A stretch of DNA of 64,000 nucleotides from Pontibacillus chungwhensis. Lineage in GTDB: Bacteria; Bacillota; Bacilli; Bacillales; BH030062. The DNA lies in the NCBI RefSeq assembly GCF_030166655.1, contig NZ_CP126446.1, forward strand, positions 1,116,001-1,180,000, in the 5' to 3' direction. Both the position numbers and the translations under genes were made by a program. The notes below the pieces were generated by a model. The model was not told where the DNA came from. It did no database searches and worked only from the letters and a program-made list of their open reading frames with translations. Positions 33,804 through 42,380 of the stretch are shown one piece after another (within the stretch, counting starts at the first letter, position 1; each line of letters opens with the position of its first letter).

Positions 33804-35291
33804 ATGTTTTCACAAAAAGGTAAACAATTGTTGGTCGTGTTCCTTGCTTCGTTTTTGTTAGTGGCGCCGTATCAGTCTGCAACTCAGAATGAGATTGCCG
33901 CTTCACCAGAGGAGTCGTCGCTATCTGCTCAGCTTACAACGATTTTAAATGATGAGAAGTTGGAAGGAGCCCTTGCTGGGGTAAGTGTTCGTTCAGCCGA
34001 TACAGGTGAGGAGATGTATGAATATAACGGGGATCTTCGCTTAAAGCCGGCCTCGAACATGAAACTCTTAACGGCAGCTGCCGCCCTTGATACGCTAGGA
34101 GAAGAGTATACCTTCCCAACTGAAGTACTTGGAGACGGTGAAGTGAAGGGCGGAAAGTTACATGGAGATTTGTATTTGAAAGGTAAAGGCGATCCTACAT
34201 TGATGAAAGAAGATTTTGAAGAACTGGCTAAATCATTGAAGCAAGAAGGGATTCGTGAAGTGAAGGGGGATGTAATCGCAGATGATACGTGGTATGACGA
34301 CGTTCGTTTGTCTGAAGATATCTCCTGGAATGATGAAACCAATTACTATGCAGCTCAAGTCTCAGCTCTGACAGCTGCACCTAATAAAGACTATGATGCC
34401 GGCACGGTCATTGTTGCCGCTTATCCAGGTGAGGATGAGGGGGATCAGGCTGACATTCAGGTCACGCCTGAAACGGAATATATTCAAGTTGTGAACCAGA
34501 CCGAAACCGTAGCGGCCGATCAACCGAAGGACATCTCGATCACAAGAGAACATGGAACGAATAACGTCATCATTGAAGGGACGATCCCGGTTGATGGAAC
34601 TAGGTCTCGCTCATGGGTGGCGGTGTCAGAACCAAGTGGATTAGCGCTCGATTTATTTCATCAAGCTCTAAAGGAAGAAGGCATTAAAGTAAAAGGGGAG
34701 CAAAAGCTTGATGGAAAAGCCCCTGCTTCAGCTGAACAGGTCACATCGATTGAGTCGATGCCTCTTGAAGAACTACTCATTCCATTTATGAAACTGAGTA
34801 ACAATGGACATGCAGAGGTACTTGTAAAAGAAATGGGGAAAGTCGTCTCAGATGAAGGAAGCTGGGAGAAAGGATTAGACGTGGTAGAAAACTACTTAAC
34901 AGACATCGGTGTCGATGCCGACACAATGCGCCTTCGCGATGGATCCGGGATGTCTCATGTAAATATGGTCCCTGCCAATGAAATCTCTGAACTTCTCTAT
35001 AAAGTAAGAAGCGAAGAGTGGTTTGATGAGTACTTACGCTCACTTCCTGTCGCAGGCAACAGTGAACGCTTTGTCGGCGGAACCCTTCGTTACCGAATGG
35101 GAGATACAGTAGCAGATGAAAATGTCCAAGCCAAAACCGGCTCCTTAACAGGCGTTACGTCGCTATCAGGATACGTAACTGCCCAAAATGGAGAAAGACT
35201 CATCTTTTCGATCCTCCTGAACAATTACTTAGGCTCTGTCCAAGAGATCGAAGATGAAATTGCCATCACCTTAGCCGAATATGAGGGATAA
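33804..35291 (+). CDS. dacB: D-alanyl-D-alanine carboxypeptidase/endopeptidase, PBP4 (S13) family
   Basis: 495 residues. Signal peptide (KGKQLLVVFLASFLLVAPYQ region), then the serine peptidase S13 domain: SxxK in KPASNMKLLTAAAAL, SxN in LSNNGHAEVLVKEM, and KTG in AKTGSLTGVTSLSGYV. It trims D-Ala-D-Ala stem peptides and may cut cross-links in the wall. It resembles B. subtilis DacC/E. coli DacB in length and motifs; the symbol is only indicative. The product is acidic. Ribosome binding site AAGGAGGAAGATACATACGT. A terminator follows directly. Confidence 0.9.
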   Translation: MFSQKGKQLLVVFLASFLLVAPYQSATQNEIAASPEESSLSAQLTTILNDEKLEGALAGVSVRSADTGEEMYEYNGDLRLKPASNMKLLTAAAALDTLGEEYTFPTEVLGDGEVKGGKLHGDLYLKGKGDPTLMKEDFEELAKSLKQEGIREVKGDVIADDTWYDDVRLSEDISWNDETNYYAAQVSALTAAPNKDYDAGTVIVAAYPGEDEGDQADIQVTPETEYIQVVNQTETVAADQPKDISITREHGTNNVIIEGTIPVDGTRSRSWVAVSEPSGLALDLFHQALKEEGIKVKGEQKLDGKAPASAEQVTSIESMPLEELLIPFMKLSNNGHAEVLVKEMGKVVSDEGSWEKGLDVVENYLTDIGVDADTMRLRDGSGMSHVNMVPANEISELLYKVRSEEWFDEYLRSLPVAGNSERFVGGTLRYRMGDTVADENVQAKTGSLTGVTSLSGYVTAQNGERLIFSILLNNYLGSVQEIEDEIAITLAEYEG

Positions 35292-35294
35292 CCA

Positions 35295-35328
35295 AAAAGG
35301 TCTTGTTCAATAGGAACAAGACCTTTTT
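35295..35328 (+). terminator. Intrinsic terminator after the PBP4 gene
   Basis: AAAAAGGTCTTGTT/AACAAGACCTTTTT, a perfect 14-bp stem. Confidence 0.92.
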
Positions 35329-35377
35329 GTTACTTAGTTTTATTAAAAGATGGGGGGGCATTTTTGTATGTTTAGGG

Positions 35378-35508
35378 CCGTTACGTTTTTTAGTGCTTGG
35401 GGTGTCTGGGGAACGACTCACTTTCCGCGGCCCCCAACTCGTCGCAGAAAGCGAGTGATTTCCCGAACCACCATGCGCCCAGCTAATGCAAAAGGAAACA
35501 TTCCCCAA
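35378..35508 (+). repeat. Chimeric A/B-type intergenic element
   Basis: The left half is A-type (GGCCGTTACG, GGTGTCTGGGGAACGACTC) and the right half is B-type in reverse (GAAAGCGAGTGATTTCCCGAACCACC shown here as GAAAGCGAGTGATTTCCCG plus ACCACC, then AAAGGAAACATT). Only about 130 bp remain and the inner stem is lost. It suggests recombination between the two families at their shared CGACTCGCTTTCC region. Confidence 0.65.
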
Positions 35509-35517
35509 TCCCTGAGA

Positions 35518-36447
35518 TTATGATACAGGGAAGGAAACCCCTGTTAGGCGTTCGGATTCTTGCCATAAGAGATCCGCATCGACCACATCTAGAGCGCGTG
35601 TTTTCGGCTGAACAAGAACGGGATCCCCCGTCATCTCCATCTTCCCTGATGGACCGTAATACTCTCCGCCTTTTGCATGCGGATCTGTCGCAGCACGAAT
35701 GCCTGGAAGAGCCCCGTCGTATGCGCTTTGGGTAATTCGCTCAAGGACCCCGCGAAGCATTTTGAATGCGAATTTGTTCTCAACATGTCTGGCTAAGTTA
35801 GTATTCGCACCACCTGGATGAGCGGCAAGAACTTCGATCTGTAAGCCTGCCTCTTCCAAACGTCGCTGTAATTCATAAGTGAATAATAAGTTCGCAAGCT
35901 TAGAACGTGAGTAGGCTTTCATAGGGGAGTAGCCTTTCCCGCCTTCATACATAAGGTTATTAAAGTCAAGTTTTCCTTGCTTATGAGCATTGCTGCTAAT
36001 GTTCACAATGCGAGCGTGCTCTGATTGTTTAAGGTGATCAAACAGAAGAGATGTTAGGGCGAAATGACCCAGGTGGTTAATACCAAGCTGCTGTTCAAAT
36101 CCATCTTCTGTTTTGCCATATGGCGTTGTCATAACCCCTGCGTTGTTCATTAAGATGTCCAATTGATCGTACTTTGATTTGAATTGTTCACTGAAGGCGT
36201 GAATCGATTCCAAGCTTCCTAAATCGAGTTGCATGACCTCCACGTTAGCGTCAGGAAACATGGAAAGAATGTGGGCAGCTGTCTTTTCGCCTTTTTCAGT
36301 AGAGCGGCAGGCAAGGACAACGTTTGCTCCTTTAGTAGCGTATACGCGGGCAGCTTCTTGCCCAAGGCCACTATTCGCGCCCGTTACGATAATGGTTTTT
36401 CCTTGTAACGATGGGATCTTGTCGACAGACCAGTGATGTTGATTCAT
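35518..36447 (-). CDS. Short-chain dehydrogenase/reductase (retinol dehydrogenase-like)
   Basis: 309 residues. NAD(P)-binding TGANSGLGQEAARVYA, LMNNAGVM, catalytic YSRSKLANLLFTYEL, and AAHPGGANTNLARH, typical of the long SDR group annotated as oxidoreductase/retinol dehydrogenase-like in bacteria. The substrate is unknown. Start ATG at 36447 after GAAAGGTCGTGTTCTAA. It appears to stand alone. Confidence 0.85.
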   Translation of the reverse strand: MNQHHWSVDKIPSLQGKTIIVTGANSGLGQEAARVYATKGANVVLACRSTEKGEKTAAHILSMFPDANVEVMQLDLGSLESIHAFSEQFKSKYDQLDILMNNAGVMTTPYGKTEDGFEQQLGINHLGHFALTSLLFDHLKQSEHARIVNISSNAHKQGKLDFNNLMYEGGKGYSPMKAYSRSKLANLLFTYELQRRLEEAGLQIEVLAAHPGGANTNLARHVENKFAFKMLRGVLERITQSAYDGALPGIRAATDPHAKGGEYYGPSGKMEMTGDPVLVQPKTRALDVVDADLLWQESERLTGVSFPVS

Positions 36448-36577
36448 TTAGAACACGACCTTTCTAGTTATCTTAGATATTCGTAAAAGAGCGTAGATTA
36501 TAACTCCTATGTACCTACTTTACATAGTAAACGTTTGCGAGGGTTTTGAAAACGAATAGGCATTTTAAGGGAAAGAA

Positions 36578-36608
36578 AAAACTCTAAGTTCCTTCACTTA
36601 GAGTTGTC
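36578..36608 (-). terminator. Intrinsic terminator (minus strand)
   Basis: AACTCTAAGT/ACTTAGAGTT perfect stem followed on the minus strand by six T residues; it overlaps the 3' end of the small membrane gene. Confidence 0.88.
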
Positions 36609-36893
36609 GTTCTGTTTGACCTTATGGGAATTATGCTTTGAGGGGGGCGTCTCCTCTGTGGGGAGCATCGACGTAAACAAGAAGGCGGAGCTAAGCACAA
36701 CGGAAATTAAGAATACAATCGTCTCCACTACATCGTTTGTAAAATCTCCTAGGATACACCACAGAATCATGCCGAGGGATAAGGGCCCTATCACAAGTGG
36801 TGGGAGAAAGCGCGAAACGCCGACCTGGGCGATACCATTGGCTATATAATAGATTCCTAAAATGATAGGAATCAGATACAGGATATAGATCAT
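36594..36893 (-). CDS. Small membrane protein, about 99 aa
   Basis: Start ATG at 36893 preferred (GGGG seven bases before it); a GTG at 36899 is also possible. Three hydrophobic helices (about 2-20, 28-48, 58-76) and a hydrophilic tail (PTEETPPSKHNSHKVKQND). No recognised domain. Confidence 0.55.
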   Translation of the reverse strand: MIYILYLIPIILGIYYIANGIAQVGVSRFLPPLVIGPLSLGMILWCILGDFTNDVVETIVFLISVVLSSAFLFTSMLPTEETPPSKHNSHKVKQNDNSK

Positions 36894-37071
36894 GTTCACA
36901 CCCCATTTTGTTCCAATTCATACATTTCATTATATCATCCATAATGGTAAAATCATACAAAAATAGGGATAAAGGAGGATTTCTGGATAGGTTTTCAGCG
37001 AAGAAATGAAGGAGAGCGGAGAGATATGGTAAAGTTTAGGTAGAACTTTTCTGAAAAAGGAGGCTTCCACA

Positions 37072-37392
37072 ATGGAGATCTTCTATTGGATTTTATTGGT
37101 AGTTATCGTTGCAGGAATCTTTTATGGCGTAAATCGTTTAGCCTTTGGTTATTCGGGCCGTCATTTTAAGAAGCGGCTATGGGCTGGGTTGTTGTTTATC
37201 TTCTCCACTCCCCTGTTTATGTTCGGTCTTAGTATGGGCGTAAGGCTCATAGAAGATAACGGTTGGCTGGCTGGATCTATTGGTTTCATAACCGCCATCT
37301 TTTATTTCTTGAACGGACTATTCGTCTTTATTAGTGCGTTTCGCTTAGTAAACCCGTCTGAACTATTCGGGAAAGAAGACGCGGTAGAGTAA
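37072..37392 (+). CDS. Small membrane protein, 106 aa
   Basis: ATG after AAAAAGGAGGCTTCCACA. About four hydrophobic segments (2-22, 36-56, 64-84, 84-100). No recognised family. The next small gene begins 21 bp after its stop, so the two probably form one transcript ending at 37626-37656. Confidence 0.6.
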   Translation: MEIFYWILLVVIVAGIFYGVNRLAFGYSGRHFKKRLWAGLLFIFSTPLFMFGLSMGVRLIEDNGWLAGSIGFITAIFYFLNGLFVFISAFRLVNPSELFGKEDAVE

Positions 37393-37412
37393 AAAAGAGG
37401 GGGCTTGTTACT

Positions 37413-37604
37413 ATGAACAATCGTTCAGATGAAGAAAATCAATCGTTTAACGATGTAACAGAGCATAACCGAACCATCACGGGGTTGAATCCGAAGAAAA
37501 GTGGCCGGTTGCCTGGTCCAATTAAGTTTATCGGCATTTTTCTAATCGGGGGCTTTATTTTAATGGGGATTCTTGCGTTTATTTTGAATATCATTACCGG
37601 ATAA
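37413..37604 (+). CDS. Small single-pass membrane protein, 63 aa
   Basis: ATG after AAAGAGGGGGCTTGTTACT. Hydrophilic N-terminal 37 residues, then one Ile/Gly-rich membrane helix (about 38-61) at the C-terminus. A tail-anchored layout; function unknown. Confidence 0.6.
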   Translation: MNNRSDEENQSFNDVTEHNRTITGLNPKKSGRLPGPIKFIGIFLIGGFILMGILAFILNIITG

Positions 37605-37625
37605 TTTTTCCATTATTCAACTACA

Positions 37626-37656
37626 AAAAGCTACCGTTCAATAGGCGGTAGCTTTT
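37626..37656 (+). terminator. Bidirectional terminator hairpin
   Basis: AAAAGCTACCG/CGGTAGCTTTT, 11-bp perfect stem between convergent genes. Confidence 0.85.
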
Positions 37657-37661
37657 GCTAG

Positions 37662-38570
37662 CTAAAGGATGTTAGTAAAGTCTTTGGCCTGGTTTTCAAG
37701 GGTGTGAGCAGCTTCTAGGATGTTCGAGAAGTCTCGAAGAGCTTCTTGGATTTGCTGTTGGCTGTCTTTTACACTCGCTTGGGCTTGTTCTGTGCCTGTT
37801 GTAATAGTATCGATTTCACTTGATATTGATTCGATACTATCTTTTATCTCCTTAATCGAGCCGTCGACCTTCTCAGAAAGCTTCCTCACTTCTTTGGCTA
37901 CGATGTCAAAACCTCGGCCGTGTTCTCCGGCGCGAGCTGCTTCAATGCCGGCATTTAAGGCAAGCAGGTTCGTTTGAGCCGCTATATCTTTAATCGTCTT
38001 GACGATTCCTTGAATGCTTTTAGCATCTTTTTGCAGATTGTTCAGTGTATGGATATTTGAAGTCGAGACTTCTGAGATTTGTTCGATCGTTTTAAGGAAG
38101 TCCTCGCTTCGTTCAATGCCAAATTGCGATTTTGAGGTCAGATCTTCTGACATCGCTTCTAGTTTCCTAGCCAACGAATTGATCGCTTTCTGACGGGATG
38201 TGATGTTGGTGGCTACTTTAAACACGCCAACGACTTGACTCCGTTCATTTCGGACGGGCATATAGGTTGCTTCTAAGTAAACCTCATCCCCATTTCTGTC
38301 TTTTCGCTTAATCTTGTCCTGAAAAGACTTGCCTCTCTCTAGGTCCTTCCAGAATCGTTCGTAACTCACGTCCTGACTGAACTCAGGAAAACAAAGCTTG
38401 CTATGATGCATGCCGTACATTTCTTCTGTGGTGTAACCGAGGCTCTTGGCAAAATTGTCATTCACAAATTGAACCTGGCGATTTAAGTCAAATCGAATCG
38501 TAGCCAGGTGGTCCTCAATGGCTTGAACAACATGGTGATCATGAATATTGGTTTCAATTTCTGTCGTCAT
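37662..38570 (-). CDS. Soluble PAS-containing methyl-accepting chemotaxis protein
   Basis: 302 residues and no membrane segment. An N-terminal PAS domain (about 12-130; [18 protein letters not shown] and [12 protein letters not shown]) and a short MCP signalling domain with the conserved hairpin tip ([20 protein letters not shown]). It should bind CheW/CheA in the cytoplasm and report an internal or redox signal, as in small PAS-MCP proteins of Bacillus. No HAMP domain and a short coiled coil. Start ATG after GGGGGAGAATAG. Confidence 0.88.
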   Translation of the reverse strand: MTTEIETNIHDHHVVQAIEDHLATIRFDLNRQVQFVNDNFAKSLGYTTEEMYGMHHSKLCFPEFSQDVSYERFWKDLERGKSFQDKIKRKDRNGDEVYLEATYMPVRNERSQVVGVFKVATNITSRQKAINSLARKLEAMSEDLTSKSQFGIERSEDFLKTIEQISEVSTSNIHTLNNLQKDAKSIQGIVKTIKDIAAQTNLLALNAGIEAARAGEHGRGFDIVAKEVRKLSEKVDGSIKEIKDSIESISSEIDTITTGTEQAQASVKDSQQQIQEALRDFSNILEAAHTLENQAKDFTNIL

Positions 38571-38731
38571 CTATTCTCCCCCTTACCTTCATGATAGAGG
38601 TTGGATGTAGGTCCAATCAACTAAAAGGTACCTTGTTGATGTGCTGGATTCCATTTTGTTACAAAATGTTGACGATTCTAAAATTGTGTTACGATTGGGG
38701 GAAGAATTGAGGGAGAGGAGCCCGGTTCGTA

Positions 38732-38908
38732 GTGAAGACATTTTTATTCTATTTGATGATCGTGTTAACCGTAGTGTTTGCGGTGTCGTTCTTTTATTCG
38801 ATCTTAACGGCGGGTAGTATTCCGATTATCGACGGAGCTGCTACGATTGTGTGCGCGTGGAATGCGCATACCTTGCGAAAGAACATTCGTGAACAAGCGA
38901 ACTCATAA
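38732..38908 (+). CDS. Small membrane protein, 58 aa
   Basis: GTG start 12 bp after GGGAGAGGAG. Two hydrophobic stretches (about 3-27 and 31-43) and a basic tail (TLRKNIREQANS). The strong terminator right after the stop supports a real gene. No family recognised. Confidence 0.5.
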   Translation: MKTFLFYLMIVLTVVFAVSFFYSILTAGSIPIIDGAATIVCAWNAHTLRKNIREQANS

Positions 38909-38915
38909 TGATCAG

Positions 38916-38948
38916 CGCTTCTGTATTTATACAGGAGCGCTTTTTTTA
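38916..38948 (+). terminator. Intrinsic terminator
   Basis: AGCGCTTCTGTAT/ATACAGGAGCGCT (one mismatch) with seven T residues. Confidence 0.88.
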
Positions 38949-39028
38949 ATAGAATATTTACAAAATTATGGAATTCCTTTACAGTTATACTAATAGATTA
39001 CGGGTCCATCTAGGGAGGGGGATGAGGG

Positions 39029-39265
39029 ATGAAAGCAACGGACAAATATTTGCCTTCTAGAGATCAGCTGATTAGCGTTTTCTTATTTGTCGTTTTCTTA
39101 GTGTTTTATTGGCGTGTGTTTATCTTTTTGTTTTATGAGATTTTGCCATCGAATACGGTGATGTGGTTCTTGAGCTGGGTGTCTGTGCTTGTGAACTTTC
39201 CGTTGTCGGCTCTTTCTGTTCGGTATATGAAGAAGTGGATTAGTGAAGAGGCAAGGAAGACTTAA
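39029..39265 (+). CDS. Small membrane protein, 78 aa
   Basis: ATG after GGGAGGGGGATGAGGG. Two membrane helices (about 13-36 and 42-64) and basic ends. No recognised domain; own terminator follows at 39258-39290. Confidence 0.58.
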   Translation: MKATDKYLPSRDQLISVFLFVVFLVFYWRVFIFLFYEILPSNTVMWFLSWVSVLVNFPLSALSVRYMKKWISEEARKT

Positions 39266-39290
39266 TCCTGTGAGGTTGAGTCTTTTTTTA
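39258..39290 (+). terminator. Intrinsic terminator overlapping a stop codon
   Basis: AGACTTAATCCT/AGGTTGAGTCT (minor bulge) with seven T residues. Confidence 0.75.
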
Positions 39291-39606
39291 TAGGGGAGGG
39301 CAGTGGTGTGCCAATCTAAGAGGATGTTTCCATCAGCTGTAATTGAGTAAAGGGTGGTTTGGGCACATGCTAACGTTTTCTATCTTTAACCTCTTTATAA
39401 TAAAACTTTGGGAGAGAGATGGAATAGAGATCTTAGAGAAAGATACATAGTCTTTTAGTAACAGATTTCTCCAGAGGTGAAACTTCTGGTGGGAGGGAAC
39501 GTACGAATGAGTGAGGATTTTTTGTATGAAATTGTAAGAGAGGTTGCGTTTAGAATGGGGGGAGATGGATTGGAAACAGAGCGGTGTAAGGAAAGGAGAG
39601 GGTCGG
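39291..39606 (+). other. Intergenic region with a B-element remnant and a possible 46-codon ORF
   Basis: 39325-39366 keeps a worn B-type left end (GATGTTTCCATCAGCTGTAA, then GGGTGGTTTGGG). An ATG at 39507 with a good site (GGTGGGAGGGAACGTACG) opens a 46-codon frame (MSEDFLYEIVREVAFRMGG...) that ends at 39647, 41 bp inside the kinase gene in another frame. It could be a coupling leader peptide or chance. A small hairpin CCAGAGGTGAAACTTCTGG lies at 39472-39490. Confidence 0.35.
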
Positions 39607-40164
39607 ATGTTTTTTGTACAAATGTCTGGGATTCCTGGGTCAGGTAAATCAACCCTTTCCCGGGAAATAGCACAGAGAACTGGAGCGGTGGTTGTCGATT
39701 GTGACGTTGTGAAATCTTCTCTCATGCTTAGTTTACAAGGAACGGGTATGAATGGAAAAGAAATCGGAAAGGTGTCCTATTCAATGAATTGGGCGCTTAT
39801 TGATTTTCATTTAAGTCAGGGGAAAAGCGTGATTTTTGACAGTCCGTGTCTCTATCAGGAAATGATCGAGAAAGGAACGAAGCTCGCAGAGACGCATAGG
39901 GCAGCTTATAAATATGTGGAGTGCTACCTCGAAGATTTGGATGAGATAAACAGAAGACTTAAAAGTCGTGAGCGTAAGGTAAGCCAGGTCGGAAAAGTAA
40001 AGTCAGAAGAAGTGTTTACCCCTGCCTTGCATCATAGCAAGAAACCATCTGAAATAGACTGGTATTGTGTCGATACATCTCTTCCGGTTGATGCATATAT
40101 AGAAGAAGTTATGAGCTACATCGGAAATGATCACAAAGCATTTTCTTCGTCGTATTCAGAATAG
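39607..40164 (+). CDS. P-loop kinase-like ATP-binding protein
   Basis: 185 residues. ATG 39607 chosen for GGAAAGGAGAGGGTCGG; it begins MFFVQMSGIPGSGKSTLSRE with a perfect Walker A (GxxGSGKST). VVVDCDVVKSSLM and VIFDSPCLYQEM (Walker B-like) and a C-terminal lid with Arg/Lys (RRLKSRERKVS) fit the AAA_33/zeta-toxin-like small-molecule kinase group. Substrate unknown. It stands upstream of a four-gene membrane-protein operon, 37 bp away. Confidence 0.75.
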   Translation: MFFVQMSGIPGSGKSTLSREIAQRTGAVVVDCDVVKSSLMLSLQGTGMNGKEIGKVSYSMNWALIDFHLSQGKSVIFDSPCLYQEMIEKGTKLAETHRAAYKYVECYLEDLDEINRRLKSRERKVSQVGKVKSEEVFTPALHHSKKPSEIDWYCVDTSLPVDAYIEEVMSYIGNDHKAFSSSYSE

Positions 40165-40201
40165 GTATGAAGATTAGGAAAATGGAAGGGAGAGAGTTGA
40201 T

Positions 40202-41329
40202 GTGGAACCATCCACCGAACAAACGCTGCAGTATTCCAATCGGTTACCATCCTCGCATATTCTCACAAAGAAAATAGCACTAGGGATTTTCGGGGTTCTG
40301 ACTGCTCTTTCTATGGCCGCCGCACTAGTTACCCTGTATTTGGGAGGAGATCTTCTCATCCTGACCTGGGTTAGCGTCGTGTTTGCGATTGCTTTTGGGT
40401 TTATTACCTGGATTCCGTACAGTGAATTGAAGAGGAATGCGAATGTTGCTATTGAAACGGAGGTAAATGAGCGAGGAATTGAAGAAGAGTGGGAGTATAA
40501 AGATGGGAGGAAAGAGGAAAATATCATCCCTTATAAGGATATAAAAAAGGTTATTCTGGCCCATGATGCGTATTATATTCACGATTTCATGCATATGGGG
40601 CGTGGCCATTATTATATCCGATCCATCATCATCGTTTTCTACCGGGATTCCTATTTCCTGAAGCGGATCAATAACGAAGAAGAGTGGGGAGAGTGGTTCT
40701 CACGTTTAAAGAATCACGATATTCCTGTTTTTTACGCTCCTAAAGATCTTCATGACATGCACAGAGCTCACTATGAAGGGTATAAAATCGATTTCTCAAA
40801 ACTCGAAGCAACCCCGTGGTGGGAGTTGAAAGAAGAGCCGCGCATTCTAAGTGGTGGGAAGAAAAATCCTTTTGACATGTGGATGGAACAAGACACCCTG
40901 AAACGGATGAATAAGGATAAAAAAGAGAGAACGAAGAACGTGGACCAACGAGTCACGTTCGGCATTCTAATCTATGGCCTTTTGATGGGGCTTCTCTTAT
41001 TTCCTGGTGTTCCGGTTGAGGACGGGGGCTATGCTTTAGAAGGGCATCGGTATTTCTTATACATCTTGCTTCCTGGTCTAGCTCCTTTATTCTTTGTCAG
41101 CTGGCGTAAGTATTATAAATGGTGGCTGATGCCTGTCGTTTACTACATCACGTATGCGCTCAGTACAACGGTTGGTGTAGGCGTCTCTTCTTTATTCACA
41201 GGCCAAACCTTACACATTGGATCGATCTTCTCATATAGTTTGCCTGTCCTATTCTTTGCGATCTTCGATTACCTGTTCGTTTTATTTGGCCGTGCAGCTT
41301 CCTTTATTAGTCAAAAATTAAGATTGTGA
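40202..41329 (+). CDS. Multi-pass membrane protein, 375 aa
   Basis: GTG start after GGAAGGGAGAGAGTTGAT. Two helices near the N-terminus (about 22-66), a central soluble domain of about 180 residues with PH-like beta content (PYKDIKKVILAHDAYYIHDF), and about four C-terminal helices (about 245-370). No catalytic motif. First of four adjacent or overlapping membrane-protein genes (40202-42332). Function unknown. Confidence 0.6.
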   Translation: MEPSTEQTLQYSNRLPSSHILTKKIALGIFGVLTALSMAAALVTLYLGGDLLILTWVSVVFAIAFGFITWIPYSELKRNANVAIETEVNERGIEEEWEYKDGRKEENIIPYKDIKKVILAHDAYYIHDFMHMGRGHYYIRSIIIVFYRDSYFLKRINNEEEWGEWFSRLKNHDIPVFYAPKDLHDMHRAHYEGYKIDFSKLEATPWWELKEEPRILSGGKKNPFDMWMEQDTLKRMNKDKKERTKNVDQRVTFGILIYGLLMGLLLFPGVPVEDGGYALEGHRYFLYILLPGLAPLFFVSWRKYYKWWLMPVVYYITYALSTTVGVGVSSLFTGQTLHIGSIFSYSLPVLFFAIFDYLFVLFGRAASFISQKLRL

Positions 41330-41338
41330 GGCGATCTC

Positions 41339-41575
41339 TTGTCTAAAAATATAGTGTGGTCGTGTATTTTTATTTTTTTCGGCGCTTTAGGAGTCACGGT
41401 TGTATTTGACCTTTTAGGGGCTGGTGAAATTTTGTGGCTAAGAAATAGTTTATATGCCCTCTTTTTTGCCGTATTTACAGGGCTAAGTTTTGGGATCAGA
41501 GCTTTGATTCGAAAAATGGATCAGAAGTATGAAGATGAGTATAAAGAAAAGAAGAGAAAGAAGGGGACAATGTGA
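41339..41575 (+). CDS. Small membrane protein, 78 aa
   Basis: TTG start nine bases after the previous stop; the ribosome binding site GTGAGGCGAT overlaps that stop. Two helices (about 5-26 and 34-54) then a highly charged tail (KMDQKYEDEYKEKKRKKG). It overlaps the next gene by 4 bp (ATGTGA), so translation is coupled. Confidence 0.55.
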   Translation: MSKNIVWSCIFIFFGALGVTVVFDLLGAGEILWLRNSLYALFFAVFTGLSFGIRALIRKMDQKYEDEYKEKKRKKGTM

Positions 41576-41922
41576 TTAGCCGAAAACTGTATGCAGTCCT
41601 CATTACAATCCCGATTACATCCTTGTTTTTCGGGTATCAATTTCCTTTGCTTGGAGAGGAAGGAGGGCTTACGAACGCTACTTTTTATATGAGGTACGTC
41701 TTTGTGGGTATGTTGTACGGCGTTCTCGTATCGATTGCCATCGAGAAGCTCACCCAGAAATTCGGAGACGCGCGCGTTTTCTTCTCCTTTATCTTTCACA
41801 TGGGCGCCACGATCCCTCTTGTTATTTACCCATTCTTACTCGTGTTTGGCGTGCCAGTGGCTGTGGTGTTTTTCTTTGTGGATGAACTGTTACGGCGGAA
41901 AACAAAAACGTCTGTCGCATGA
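41572..41922 (+). CDS. Membrane protein, 116 aa
   Basis: GTG start overlapping the previous gene by 4 bp. Three helices (about 5-22, 40-60, 72-108). No recognised domain. Third gene of the membrane operon. Confidence 0.55.
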   Translation: MISRKLYAVLITIPITSLFFGYQFPLLGEEGGLTNATFYMRYVFVGMLYGVLVSIAIEKLTQKFGDARVFFSFIFHMGATIPLVIYPFLLVFGVPVAVVFFFVDELLRRKTKTSVA

Positions 41923-41942
41923 ATAGAGGAGGGGGAAACGAT

Positions 41943-42332
41943 TTGCTTCTACTAGGAAATATCCTATACATCCTATTCTCAGGATGGATTGCGCTAGGAG
42001 GGTATCGGTATCTGCTCATGCTTCCAGGAGGCTTTGTTATGAATCTTGGGATTGGGCTAGTACTGATCATTGGACTATACATTACTGCTTGGGTTATGGT
42101 CGGTAGAATTCAAAGAAAGAAACAGCTTTTTACCATGCGAAAAGTATGTATCGCCATGATTCCAAATCTGCTGGTGACGGTCTTGCTGTATGTTAATAGC
42201 TATTATGCGCACCTAGGTTTTATCTCACTACATATTGCTAATCTTGTACTGGTTTCGATATTCGTAATTCCTATAATGGTTAAGATTATAGGGGAACCGT
42301 TGGATGATGGAAAAAGTAGCGCGCTTGGATGA
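41943..42332 (+). CDS. Membrane protein, 129 aa
   Basis: The TTG at 41943 is preferred because GAGGAGGGGG ends six bases before it; an ATG at 41919 overlapping the previous stop is also in frame. Four hydrophobic helices (about 2-20, 24-48, 66-84, 90-116). Last gene of the operon; its stop lies in the loop of a strong terminator. Confidence 0.55.
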   Translation: MLLLGNILYILFSGWIALGGYRYLLMLPGGFVMNLGIGLVLIIGLYITAWVMVGRIQRKKQLFTMRKVCIAMIPNLLVTVLLYVNSYYAHLGFISLHIANLVLVSIFVIPIMVKIIGEPLDDGKSSALG

Positions 42333-42357
42333 TAGAGTTCCAAGCGCGCTACTTTTA
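42311..42357 (+). terminator. Strong terminator overlapping the stop codon
   Basis: AAAAGTAGCGCGCTTGG/CCAAGCGCGCTACTTTT, a 17-bp perfect stem. Confidence 0.9.
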
Positions 42358-42380
42358 TTGTTACTATATATTTAAGGCAG

